A stretch of DNA of 64,000 nucleotides. It comes from Chamaecyparis obtusa (Eukaryota > Streptophyta > Pinopsida > Cupressales > Cupressaceae). A program made the position numbers and the translations under genes. The stretch is taken from the NCBI GenBank assembly GCA_027943335.1, contig BSBK01005141.1, forward strand, positions 124,001 through 188,000, given 5' to 3'. Below, piece after piece: positions 24,418-35,380 of this stretch (positions are counted from its first letter, which is position 1; each line of letters opens with the position of its first letter). The notes below the pieces were generated by a model that was not told the DNA's origin, searched no databases, and saw only the letters and a program-made list of their open reading frames with translations.

Positions 24418-24463
24418 TTGGTTCGATTGAACCAAAATTGTAGAGGCACCTGTTATAGTGCCT
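24418..24463 (+). other. Two adjacent hairpins at the F/E junction
   Basis: TTGGTTC-GATT-GAACCAA is at 24418-24435 and AGGCAC-CTGTTATA-GTGCCT at 24444-24463. They lie just left of where element E resumes. Both stems are perfect. Confidence 0.4.
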
Positions 24464-24479
24464 GTCAGTTGGCCTCAAA

Positions 24480-25526
24480 ATGACCAGCGTTTTCAAGCCC
24501 CAACAAGCTCAAAAACTTATTAGGGCTGGGTACTATTGGCCTGAAATGGAGAAAGAGTCTATCAAGTTTGCTAAGAACTATCAAAAGTGCCAAGTGCATG
24601 GAAAATTAATTCATGCTCTAGGGAGAGATCTAATTCCCTTTACTACACAATGGCCTTTTCATCAATGGGCCTTTGATCTTATAGGAGCTATACATCCTCA
24701 TTCTTCTAATGGACATACCCATATAATCATAGCTACAATTTATTTTACAAAATGGGTAGAAGCAGTCCCTTTGACACAAGCAACTGGAAAACAAATATCT
24801 ATGTTCATATTGAACTATATCATATGCAGATATGGGATACCTCATTCCATAATCACAAATAACGGTGGACAATTCAAGAACAAAGATCTAGATGATTTAT
24901 GTGCCAAATTCAAGATTACACAACATTGGTCATCTATCTACTATCCTCAAGGGAATGGCCAAGCAGAGGCTTCTAACAAGAATCTATTGAAAATATTGCA
25001 CCGTACAGTTAATAAAATAGGAAGAGACTGGCATCTCATGATCAATTGAGCTCTCTTGGCCTACATAACAAGTATCAAAATGCCTACTAGGGCTACACCT
25101 TTCACTTTAGTTTATGGGTTTGAAGCGGTACTACCTATTGAGGTTGAAATCCCATCACTAAGAATCAGAATGCATGGTCTAGTAACTGATGATGACTACA
25201 GAGTGTCTAGGTTACAAGATCTTGAACTACTAGATGAGTGCAGACAAGTAGCATATGATCATCTCAGAATATATCAAAAGATAATGTCTAGAGGCTACAA
25301 CAAGAAAGTTAGATACAAAGAATTTCAGGTTGGTGATCTAGTCTTGAGAGAGAATCCTAAAAATCAATCACATCGAGAACACAAAGGGAAGTTTGAACCC
25401 AACTGGCTAGGTCCCTTTGTAATCACTGCTACTTTTGGCTTTGGTGCCTATCAACTCTCAACGACTGAAGGAGAACAGCTTCAAGAACCAATCAACGTTC
25501 TTCATCTGAAGAAATTCTATTCCTAA
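24480..25526 (+). pseudogene. Element E integrase, decayed
   Basis: Element E resumes here inside the integrase zinc-binding domain (AQKLIRAGYYWPEMEKE, then CQVHGK), missing its first His pair. Catalytic core: the first Asp is Ile (IATIYFTKW), the second is Asn (TNNGGQF), and the Glu is kept (GQAEASNK), so it is inactive. A stop at 25047-25049 precedes the C-terminal part 25056-25526 with LVYGFEAVLPIEVEIPSLR, GDLVLR and NWLGPFVITATFG. This C-terminal half is the only complete one among A, C and E and defines what A and C lost. Confidence 0.85.
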
Positions 25527-25593
25527 GGCATTTAGTCCATGGTAAAATGTCCTGAAAAAAATCATAAAAATCAGAAAAAGTCCTAAAAAAAAT

Positions 25594-25637
25594 GAACATC
25601 TTGGTGAAAACCTAGCAATAGGTACCTTGATGATTCG
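25594..25637 (+). promoter_or_regulatory. GNRA double-hairpin module E1
   Basis: Outer stem CATC (25597-25600) pairs with GATG (25629-25632). Inside are GGT-GAAA-ACC (25603-25612) and CCTA-GCAA-TAGG (25611-25622). The loop GCAA is still GNRA, and the stem differs from CCTG/CAGG by a compensatory pair. Confidence 0.6.
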
Positions 25638-25719
25638 CAAAAAAAGTAAAAAATATCAAAAGTACAAAAAAAAAAAAATTGAAAAAATGAAAAATACAAA
25701 AAAATGAGAAAAAGAAAAA

Positions 25720-25752
25720 GTGACTTGGTGAAAACTTGGAAACAGGCGCCTT
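25720..25752 (+). promoter_or_regulatory. GNRA double-hairpin module E2
   Basis: GGT-GAAA-ACT (25727-25736, one G-U) and CTTG-GAAA-CAGG (25735-25746, one U-G pair) overlap by two bases. The downstream GGCGCC is shared with C1. Confidence 0.55.
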
Positions 25753-25775
25753 GGTAGAAAAAATAGAATCTCTGC

Positions 25776-25811
25776 CAAGATGGTGAAAACCCAGTAAACA
25801 GGTGCCACTTG
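25776..25811 (+). promoter_or_regulatory. GNRA double-hairpin module E3, partly degenerate
   Basis: Outer stem CAAG (25776-25779) with CTTG (25808-25811) and inner GGT-GAAA-ACC (25782-25791) are kept. The second hairpin (CCCAGTAAACAGG) no longer pairs well. Confidence 0.45.
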
Positions 25812-26576
25812 TTTCAAAATGCTCCATCTATTAATGCAATCTTGGTCTTTCCCAGCTTTCAGTTTTGCTTTAGTTTGTACATATCTCTCAGTTTGTTTCC
25901 GCATTCCTATTTTCAATAAGTCAGCCTATACACCAATCAGCTCAAGCATCTATATCCTATCAATGTTAAAACTTGGGGGCAATCAATGTCATGTCCTATG
26001 GCCTCCAATGTATCTAAGACGTATCATATCCAGTCAGAGTCCTTTGAAGCTTCATCTGAGTTAGTCAGTTAGTCTTGTCTCTAGAAAGGATTTTGCATCT
26101 ACAACAATGCAATCAAACACAAACTGAAAACAATCTATGCTTTTTACATGCTTTTATCTCCTTGTATTCTTGCTGATTCACATTGATATTTTTGCATATT
26201 GTGTTCTCACAAGCTCTTCGATGATGTCCTTTACAAGATTTAGAGATTGATGACTGGGAGCATAATCTTTTCTTTGTTTTCTTCTTCTTGTATGTGAAAA
26301 TCTAACAACTTTGGAAATTATGGATTGAAATGGTGTCCGACTGTAACAGCCTCTATCTCGAATTGGATGGCCATGCGTACCTTGACCATTGATACCCAAA
26401 AAATTCAAGGAAGTTTGATCTAACTATTGTCTTTTTGAGTGAGTTCTTTCTCCTATTGTGAAATGCGATCTTACCTAAGGATGTGAACGATAAAGGGTCA
26501 CTATGGGTAATTCACATTGGATTTGGAATGATCTCTTGACTACTTGATGTGTTTGTACCGCAAGGTGTATTCTGGT

Positions 26577-26666
26577 CATCATGACATTTATGTTTTGATG
26601 CTTATACAAATTGCTATATCAAAATGGACATGATATTCAGGTCATCCTGGCATTTGTGCCTTGGTG
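26577..26666 (+). promoter_or_regulatory. Paired CATC/GATG nested hairpins, element E
   Basis: Copy 1: CATC 26577, GACA 26583, loop TTTA, TGTT 26591, GATG 26597. Copy 2: CATC 26643, GGCA 26649, loop TTTG, TGCC 26657, GGTG 26663. The inner stem changes GACA/TGTT to GGCA/TGCC, and the outer one GATG to GGTG (U-G), all keeping pairing. Confidence 0.55.
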
Positions 26667-27881
26667 CTTATATCTAATATGACATTCTGAAAATAAAATC
26701 AATATTCATATGTCCATGGTTACCTAATCAGTGGGTGTTGTATTGATTCCCACGCATACAAATTGATATTCATATGTCTATGGTTTCATCACTAGTGGGC
26801 AATGTATTGATTTATCCGGTTACCTAAAAATTCAATGATGAGAATGACCGAAACATGATCAGTGACTAGGTCCTAGGTCTTAGGTTGCATTTCATACTGC
26901 ATGTCTCTTTGCATTTTTGCATGTTTGCATGATCTCACAATGGCTAAATGAACTTCAATGCTTAAACAATTCTTCACTTGTCTCTGCAAATCTAATAAGA
27001 GTTGAATCTCACATGAAGGTTCCTCCAACGAAACAACAAGTAGAATCCTTTTTTGGGATCAAAATTGAAATCTGAGATCATTTATATTATTCACTACTTG
27101 CATAATCAACCTTCAATCATCACATGAATCCAAAATTCAACTTAACTGATTATCTTACATCAAACTATCAAAATTTCAACTTGGTTAACCATGGTCAACT
27201 CATGGTTTCACCTAGTCAAAATTGGTCTCCAGGACCTCTAAACGATGTAGAATGCATTCTCGAATGTGTATAACCACTTCTCAAATCAATTAACATGCTT
27301 CTAAACCATAACACTAACTTTTCTTGTCAGATTTCAATTTTAATCCCGAAGGGGGCATGGTATTGTATATAATTCAAAGTCTGTAATCTATTCTTTCCTC
27401 AGTAATCAAGACAACAACCACGTCTAGTTGCTGATTCATCAAAAGTCCTCATCGCTTGGGGAAAATCAATCATTGCTTGGGGCATATTAGATTCATCGAG
27501 ATCCATATCAATATGGTATTCTCTTAATCTTGTAAATTGTATCAGTTTTTGTAACTATCGGTTCAATTGTGTTATTTCCTTGGTTCTTCGGAAACTGAAG
27601 GGTTTAGATGTGATACCAATGTGATTCTTATCGACAATCAGGTCTAGAATTGGTCACTCACTTCTTCGCAATCATAAGGTTTGGAATCAGGCATTTTGAC
27701 ACTTTTTTGCAATCATCAGTTCATTTGCTGTTATAGTTAACATTATCTTTGGTCATTCAGGACCTATTATCTTCATATCAATTTCAATCAGTTTCTGTTT
27801 CATATCAATTTCAATTTCAAACATCAATTTCAATATCATACACAGACTGTCTTTGAACCACTGCGCTTCGCACAATAATTC

Positions 27882-27895
27882 AAAGAGGGGCAAAA
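27882..27895 (+). promoter_or_regulatory. Polypurine tract of element E
   Basis: AAAGAGGGGCAAAA lies immediately before the TG of the 3' LTR. It is nearly identical to the tract of C. Confidence 0.75.
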
Positions 27896-29113
27896 TGTAG
27901 TACCCCAAAAATGGGCTATAAGTTCATTAACCTCCCATATTGACACATCGAACGAAATCGACATCGAAGTCCTAACCTAAGGCACATATAAACATCATTG
28001 AATCCTAATTGATTATCTCAAATTTTGCATCAGGGAATATTCCTAGTAATATTCCTATTTATCATAATTATCTTTAATTTAATGATTATTTGGCGATAAA
28101 TCCTATTTATCCTAAAGTTTGATTAATTGAATATTTTAAATATTTAATTAATTAGATTTAATAGTGCCACTTGATTATTTAATTGGATTTAATTATATTT
28201 ATTCCTAAATTGTATTATTTAAATTTGACAATAAATTAAAATTCCTATCATTAATTGATTAAATTCTTATTTAATTAATTAAAGAAGGTTGTCATATTTA
28301 ATGATATTATTTTTGAATAAAAGTTTGATTTAATAATTGATTAACCCATAAATCAATTATTTTATTTTAAAATCAGTTAAGTTGAGGATAAATCACTTTA
28401 TTTCTTTATTTAATTCATAATTAATTATGCACATCCAAAAAATAGTTGAACTATAAATCAGAAAATCAATTCAAGTTGTTTTAAAAATAAACTCAACTCT
28501 ATTTTGAGTTGAAAGCTGATCTCAACTTCTAATTTAAATCAAAAAGCTATTTTTGCATGATTTATTATGAGTTAACTATCTTTAATTCCTTGTTCACTCA
28601 AAAATCAACTAGAGTGATTTATGGCTTTTTTCATGCATCCCCAAAGCCCTGGATTTCTATAAAATCAAGGCTCAGCTCTTCACAAATCATCTCATAATTT
28701 TGCAAACTTATGCTGGCGAATTGACATCTGAAGAATTGAAGCTTCTTTGCGAATCAACAACTTTTGTGAGATCATTCATATTTTAGTATATCATTGTTAG
28801 ATTAATTGTATTGCATATTAGTTTTTCATATATATTAGATTTCATATCATTTTTCATCTTATTGCACAGAAAACCAAAAAAATAGATTAATTTGCATCTA
28901 ATCCATATCTAGATTTTGCATTCAAATCCTTCGTTTAGGTGTCATCAAGGTCACTGATCTTGGTCCAATCTAAGAATACATACTCGCATCTACTAGAAGG
29001 CAGTAAATCACCTGGTTAGTTTAGTTTTCATTTCATTGCACGATTTCAATTTTTGCTAACCTCTAATGTTTTACTGAAGTGTTGTGTCTACAACTAGGTA
29101 CAAAATTCACACA
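27896..29113 (+). repeat. Element E 3' LTR
   Basis: The LTR begins TGTAGTACCCC and ends at ...TTCACACA, where similarity to the 5' LTR stops. TATA box at 28658-28664. The stretch 28360-28818 is identical to 9989-10447 in the 5' LTR, while flanking parts differ by about 5%. Confidence 0.9.
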
Positions 29114-30360
29114 CAGAGTTATTGGTACTACATGTACATGGATGAAGGTGGGTTTTGGTCTTAGTTCCAGAAGTGTAGATTGTTGTTGTCTTGTAGATTA
29201 TTGTAATAAGGCCCATGTGGATGTAACATGTTATTTTCTAGAATTTTATAATGTCATTTCATTCCATTAAAGATAATATAAAGAAAATGTTTATGTTCTT
29301 TTCATTTTCTATTTGTTTCTTTTTTGTGTTGTGTGTGGTTGGTTGAATAAGAGGAGTACCCTTCATTAATAGGTAAAACTAGAGATGTGATAAACACACT
29401 TCTTTATTATCAAACAAGGATCAGGAATATCAAGATAGGATATAAATACAACCAAAAATAAAAAATATATATTACACATGTTAAAATAATCTTACCTCAA
29501 GATAAATAGTGCTCAATATGCTAACCATGAACTAGTAGCTGCATAAATTCTCCATCAAGACTCATACAGTAATAAAAATTCTTGATCACATACTTCAACA
29601 ATTTGAGATAGCCAAACCCACAAGGCATACAAATTTCTAAGTCTACCTATATATTTGGATTTGAGTTCCAATTGTGGACAAGGTGCCTAATCTAAGACAC
29701 CTTGACATTATCTCAAAAACATAATATTTGAGAAATAAAATCTTCTTCTCCCCCCTTCAAGTTATTGCAACAGTTTTGGGATTCACTATTCAAAGTTAAT
29801 TGATACTTTCCTCTCCATTCCATTTGCATATTCATGATGTGATTTTTATTGAATTCAATTTGTTTTTTTTCGTAAGAATGGAGATGATTATGCTAAATAG
29901 TAAAAACACATATCAATAAAATCCTAGGATCTTAAGCACATTACATTATTAAAAAAAATGTCCTTGATAGAAGTCAAATATTATAATGATGTTACTCACT
30001 TGTAGAGATTTCTTCCACCCATTTGGGGAAGTATTTAGTGGTCATTGATATCTATTAGTATTTTTTGTTATTTTGCATACAAAGTATATTCACCACTATT
30101 AATATAGAGCCTCTACTAAAATGATTTTGAGGTGGTGCGAGGGAAAAATTTATCTTAAAAATTCTTGGAAAGTGAAATTTGTACACATCTCTAAACAATG
30201 TTGGCCACCAATAACCAAATCTTATAATCTTATTAGTAGCATTTTTTTATATTTAATTCCCACAACATAATACTTGGTGACTTTCCACAATAACTTCTAT
30301 AGATTGCTTCTAATCTAAACATCTTAGGAGTACACCATAAGTATTCTCCACATTAGCTAT
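29114..30360 (-). pseudogene. Debris with minus-strand gypsy integrase relic
   Basis: Reading the minus strand from about 30235 leftwards gives YWWPTLFRDVYKF, like the integrase zinc-binding region. Near 30053-30015 it gives KYFPKWVEEISTS, resembling the core block with the first catalytic Asp (usually DYFTKWVE). Stops and spacing errors surround both. The rest of the interval (29114-29960) shows nothing I can identify; a T-rich stretch at 29280-29330 is simple sequence. Confidence 0.4.
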
Positions 30361-31591
30361 TGTAGACACCTAAATTTGATTAACTAATTCTAATTAAATT
30401 TAGTTCTCTCCTGCATATTATTAATTAAATAATTACATATTATTTAATTAATTTATGTTAATATTCTAGCTAGATTGATTTAATTAATTAAGCTATATTC
30501 TATTTAACTAAATGACAAGCCATAACCATTTGAATTAATTAATTCCATTTCCTCCATTCATTTAAATAAATAAACTTATCTATTTAAATTAATTCACTTT
30601 ATCCTAATTTTCCCACATAGAATTAAATAATAAATTTAATTCTATTTTAGCACATGGATCCTAACTTTAATCCCCACCTAACCTCACTTTAGTAACCCAA
30701 CCCATTCTCCTAAAGTCAACCAAATCTATTTGAACACAGTAATCCTCACTTAATTAAGTAAATATCCATATTTTCTTACTTAGCCCCTCCACTCAATCTC
30801 TCTCCTCCCATCATATCCTCCTAATAAGCCCACTTTCCCACTAATTAGGCCTAATCTCCCTCTTAATAATTTTCACATTCCTAATCCAAAAGATTAACCT
30901 CCAAGATCAACCTATGTCCTTTGTCAACCTAAAAATGGTCTTACACCCTCTTACGCATATGTTCCCTCCAAAGAGAATTATTTAATATTTCTTCACATCC
31001 CCTAATCCTCTTCACATTCTCTAACATTCCCTTCACAATCCCCAAAATGGTCACACATTCCCTAACTTTAGCCTTTTATGTGAAAGATGAGATATGCCTT
31101 TATGAAAAATGTATACCAACCCCCAATGTTCTCTCAACTCATTTCATGGTGACACTTGTCACCATGCTATTAATTTGAGAAAGCACAATCCATGTGCTTC
31201 TCTTACAATGCATCTTGTCCCTTCACAGGCTTTCAATATCAAGAGCCCATTCATCTCTCCTTAAGCCTATAAATTGAGCCCTCAATCCCTCACAAATTAT
31301 CCACATTTTATATATTGTTATCATGCCCTTTTGAGTTCTAAAATCATCCATCATACCATCATAATGCCAAAAATTGTCTCCAACTATGAAGCTTGAACAC
31401 TTCTCTGTGAGTACACATCTAATCCTTTGGACAAATCCACACATCAAGAAGACTATTTGGGTTTGTATTAAGGTTTGCATTCCTATTTCAGTATTATGTC
31501 TTCTCTTATCTATATGTTGATAGTTTAGTGTTAGTTGAATGTTTTAGTTTATTATTGCATTCCTATTTGACTCACACTTTTCTTGCATACA
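30361..31591 (+). repeat. Element G 5' LTR
   Basis: It begins TGTAGACACC and ends GCATACA, followed by a primer-binding-like site. It is 1231 bp, similar in size to the other LTRs here. TATA box at 31268-31274. An alternative end at 33208 is discussed under rejected items. There is no second copy to confirm the boundaries. Confidence 0.55.
31268..31274 (+). promoter_or_regulatory. TATA box in element G LTR
   Basis: TATAAAT in CCTATAAATTGAGCC lies about 320 bases before the LTR end, comparable to 409 bases in C. Confidence 0.5.
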
Positions 31592-33496
31592 TTTTGGCAT
31601 GCCCAATGGGATCCACTTCATAGGTCATTTAAAACTAACCCTTCTAACATTTTTTTGAGGGTGTTTTTCAAGCTATTTTCTGTCCCATCCTAAAAACTAA
31701 GAACTTACTTTTATGCACTTTTTGGGACCCTTTTATCCCTCCTTAGTGTGTTTCTTACATTAGGACCTCATCTTGCATTTAATTATATACATAATTTAAA
31801 TTAAGGTTTTATTTCTTCCTCCAAGATTGCTCAAAACTCTAAGTTGGCCCTAATTTCTATGCATGATTTCCCATTTATCCCTCTAATAACAAAATCCATT
31901 TTCCTCTGAGATTTAAATGCATTTACAACTGATTTTCTCACTTATTTCACCATATTTCCCCCGACCCCCTCAATACTTATCGAGATCCAAAATTTTCATC
32001 TTGATTTTTGCACCTCTAGGTGCAAGTCAACCTCAACCTATACCTACGGAGGTGAATTTTGATTGGTCCTCAAGCCTGATGCAAAGTATTGACCTTTTCT
32101 TGCCTAGTGCAGTCGACCTTGTTGATTTTGATGCCCGAAATCAGTGTAAAGGGAGGCCTTCTCACTTCATTTGATCATCTACATTTAATCCAAGATCACA
32201 CATACAAAAAGAAATCATTTTCAATCTCTCAAGTACAAGTATTCAATGACTTAAAGCAATTATCCATCCATTCATTCAATCAATCATGCATTTCCTTCCA
32301 TAGATCTATCTTCTTTCTTCATTGGAGACAAAAGAGTTGGCCATCAAAGGGGGAGATCTATGTACATACATTCAAGTATTCTTCCTTCTTCTTCTTCAAT
32401 CCTACATTGAGGCAAATTACAATCATACACTACATGAGGTTTTGTCTTACATGATTTCCTTTTGGTTTTTGTGTTGAGTCAAGGCTATTTCATCAACATA
32501 ATTTGACCACATACTAAGCACAATTGCATCTACGTTGGTATGATACATTTCCATTGTTAGATTTAATATCTACTACATGAAATAATTTACTTTATTTTAA
32601 TTCAAGGTTAATTAATAAATGGAGGATTGATCGAGGCAAGACCCTCCCCACCAAAAAATTTCCCTTTTCTTCTGTATAGGAGAAGATTTGCATATTTTCA
32701 AGTTTTCGAGATCAGAATTGGCTGATCTAGGGTTATAGTTTCTATCGAACATTTAGATCTTATATTTTTGGATAGTGTAGGTACAGCTCAACCTTTACTT
32801 ATACTCAAGTCAACCTATTCCTATAGCCATTATATTTTCATAGTCAATAGATCTCAACTTCCTGATCCCAGATCTAGCTTTGTTCCAATTTTTGATATAG
32901 TTTGACAGTCTATTTTTTGATCTGAACTTGCATCCTCTACTATCCCTCAAGGTGAAATTACCTTCTCTTTTTTTATTTCATATCACTTACTTTCATATAT
33001 TAGATTCCTCTTTTTCATATCATTTACGATTCCTTCTCTTAAGAAAAGGAAGAGCCATCCAAGACCCTACATTGTGAAGACCATGAATTGGCACCTTACC
33101 TTGGGCTAATCGGGTTTCCTTTGTTTCAAGGTCTTGGATCTTCCTAAATATAATATATACTTTTGCGAGTCATCTATCCTAGCATTTCTCACCATTTTGT
33201 ATGTTACATTTTGGTGAACCCGTCTCTTTCATGCTTTATACCTTCTCATTTGGTAGTTATATATCCTTTGCATTGGATTTTTTAGATCTACTTTGTATGC
33301 ATTTCATTTACATCTTTTCTACCTTTAATGTAATTATACCTTCTATAGCTACATTATTTCATTCTTTCATTTCATGTTCCAAAAATACAAAAATATTTTA
33401 TGTCATGCACTCATTTAGTCATATAGATCCTTACATTTTTTCTTTATGTATTTTCATTGAAATATAAGCATATAACTTCATTTTTCATATCCCATC
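31592..33496 (+). other. Element G leader
   Basis: Non-coding sequence between the LTR and the first gag ATG. The hairpin trio of A, B and C (TATGCTC plus stem) is not present. The open frames 31917-32174, 32089-32454 and 33201-33467 show no recognisable product. Nothing else seen. Confidence 0.45.
31595..31612 (+). promoter_or_regulatory. Primer-binding site of element G
   Basis: TGGCATGCCCAATGGGAT follows ...CATACATTT, in the same context as the sites of B and C (ACATTTTTGG). It starts with TGG, as expected for pairing with a tRNA 3' end. The tRNA is not assigned. Confidence 0.5.
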
Positions 33497-34202
33497 ATGA
33501 ATATTTTCTATAGGTTAATCTCATTTTTCTCTCCTAAGGACCCTCCTCCTCATGGGGTAATATTAATCCAAGACAATAATCCATATCTTCATGATCTCCC
33601 TATTTGGGATGGGCCATTACAAGATAATATTGATTATTCTTTTAATATGCATCTTCTCCATGAGGATACCATTCACCCCCTTAAGGATACTTTACCTTCT
33701 ATTCATATCAATCATTTCCCCTATACCAATGATGACTTAGTGAGTAATAATCCTTCTCCTATGATATACCCCCTTTATGAGGATATCTTAGTGCAAGAGG
33801 AGGACATTATAAATACTTTCTTAATATCACTTTGCCTTAATTTAAAACTCCTAGTAGAGATGAAGCCTTAAAGGAATTCCATAATCCCTATTCTAAGGAC
33901 ATCTTAGAATAAGAGGATCCTATCATTACTAATTTCCTAAGAACAATCTCCCTTCTAGTGGTGAACCAATGAAGAATCAAGGACCTAATCAAGTTAATGT
34001 TGTCAATATTCATGCTCAAAGTATGATGAATAAAAAGCCTATGATAATTGTGAAAGGTTATCCTCAATCAAGTTTTTCTTTGACTCCTAATATATCTATC
34101 ATCATTATTAATGGTTATCCTCAATCTACTCCTCAAACTTCCACTACACTTGTGATTACGGTTAAAGGATATATTCTGAACAAGCCTATTATAACTGTCA
34201 AA
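33497..34202 (+). pseudogene. Element G gag N-terminal region
   Basis: The ATG at 33497 opens a 124-codon stretch (FFSPKDPPPHGVILIQDNNPY...). It then decays with stops near 33869 and 33910. A later open stretch (33969 on) contains a short amino-acid repeat: VKGYPQSS, INGYPQST, VKGYILNK. It is interrupted by element D; the coding frame is continuous across the empty site once D and one TCAAA are removed. I do not recognise a domain in this part; the gag assignment is by position. Confidence 0.5.
34198..34202 (+). repeat. Target-site duplication of element D, left copy
   Basis: TCAAA. It matches 38342-38346 exactly. Confidence 0.85.
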
Positions 34203-35263
34203 TGTGACGCAGGGCAGGGATGGAGTATCCAAGAATGGATGGTCCAAACCTACACCAACACTTACAATAACAACAAGCACAATATAATATAAGAATATAA
34301 TGCTTCAAAATAGAATTTCATTCAACATGCCCGACTATGAGGCCTTCTGAGTTTCGGCCTTGACCACTTGACATAGGCCAGGGATGGAGTATCCAAGAAT
34401 GGATGGTCCAAACCTACACTAGCACTTATAATAACAAAAAGCACAATAGAATATAAGAATATAATGCTTCAATACAAAATTTCATTCAACATGCCCGACT
34501 GTGAGGCCTTCCGAGTTTCCACCTTGTACAATGAAATTAAAAAGTATCTCAGCAATCTCCTAGCTAGTCTAGCTCTGAAACATATCGGCAACTAATGAAA
34601 ACTCTAAGGCAAATCTGAACTTGAGCTTGCAAGCCTCCAATAATTCTCCTTGTCTCCAAGCATGCAAACCACTAGCTTTTCTATTACAATATCAGATAAA
34701 CATCTGATCTTTGAGATCTTGCAGGACCCAATTATGGTTCTACTCTACTCTTATCTACTACTCTTCTATCATCTACTTACCACCTCCTTTCTCTACATCA
34801 ACCAAGGCTCTCAATATATAACCAGCTAAGCCACAAGTCGACCAGTTAGGTATTAATTACATTATAGGTCCAACCTAAGGAGAGATACCAAAACTAAAGA
34901 CAAAAATAACAAAACATGATGCAAAGATAGATTTTGGTCCACACAAGATCCAAGAACATATCCCCAACCATGCAAGCTCCAATTTCCTCACAGGGAACCG
35001 CACAAGATGAAATACTACATGTTTCATGAGCAAAATTGGCAAAAAATTGATACCTGAGGAAAATGAAGATTAATCCTAGATCCTAATGAATTAGAACATG
35101 TGATCTTAGGATAGTGCTCCAAAATAGGTCCACTACACTGCATTAAATTTGCAAGGAAAGAAACCAACAACAACAATGACTAAGAAAAAAACATCAGATA
35201 GGTACAAGAACATAAAATGTTTTTGGTGATGCAAGATTGCTTAAGGCCCGAGATGCTCCTGCA
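34203..35263 (-). repeat. Element D 3' LTR (left on the + strand)
   Basis: On the + strand it starts TGTGACGCAGGG and ends GATGCTCCTGCA. Its left end contains a tandem duplication with a 164-base period (repeat words at 34217 and 34381), also present in the other LTR. Confidence 0.85.
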
Positions 35264-35380
35264 TTAGACACCCCAAGTAAATAAAAGAATGTTCTCATGA
35301 ACTTCTAAAAGGAATCAGAATAGGTATGCCATATCTATTCTTAACCCATATCTCCTCTGTCCCTTCATTCCATGTAGTCT

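Larger units (their letters stand above)
16253..24479 (+). mobile_element. Fragment F: LTR-less Ty3/gypsy element with RNase H upstream of RT
   Basis: This 8.2-kb block interrupts element E between RNase H and integrase. It belongs to a different gypsy family: its protein shows only distant similarity to E. It begins abruptly inside gag with no LTR, primer-binding site or leader. It runs gag, protease, RNase H, RT, RNase H, integrase, then a 2.3-kb AT-rich tail. I see no second LTR and no target duplication at its borders (left ...CTCATACC, right ...CCTCAAAATGACC), so it did not arrive by simple integrase-mediated insertion. A recombination or template-switch origin is inference. Confidence 0.7.
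22210..24479 (+). other. Fragment F 3' region, AT-rich, unassigned
   Basis: This is 2.3 kb of strongly AT-rich sequence without convincing ORFs. It may be 3' UTR plus a partial LTR of F, but with no second copy in the window this cannot be tested. It holds a tRNA-like promoter signature on the minus strand (22605-22672) and two adjacent hairpins at its right end (24418-24463). Nothing else is recognised. Confidence 0.4.
25527..27895 (+). other. Element E 3' UTR (2.4 kb)
   Basis: The A-rich beginning carries three GNRA double-hairpin modules (25594-25811). Further on are two nested CATC/GATG hairpins (26577-26666), then featureless sequence, then a polypurine tract at 27882-27895. The GTGTT triple hairpin of A and C is not found here. 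There are no convincing coding regions. Confidence 0.7.
9527..29113 (+). mobile_element. Element E: Ty3/gypsy retrotransposon carrying fragment F
   Basis: LTRs at 9527-10742 and 27896-29113 share about 97% identity (I count 33 differences). Inside, on the + strand, are gag, protease, linker, RT, part of RNase H, then foreign fragment F (16253-24479), then integrase, 3' UTR and polypurine tract. The protein blocks are homologous to A, B and C. No matching target-site duplication is visible: the left flank is ATTAT and the right flank CAGAG or GAGTT depending on the exact end. Many stops and frameshifts make it an old, inactive copy. Confidence 0.85.

Noticed and set aside
9522..29118. Target-site duplication for element E
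   Set aside because: Left flank ATTAT does not match the right flank (CAGAG, or GAGTT if the end is moved two bases). A one-mismatch match to GTTAT needs an unsupported boundary.
33201..33230. Alternative LTR end for G at 33208 (ATGTTACA then TTTTGGTGAACCC)
   Set aside because: It would give a 2.85-kb LTR. The site at 31591 has a better primer-binding site, a TATA box at a similar distance to C, and leaves a leader of normal length.
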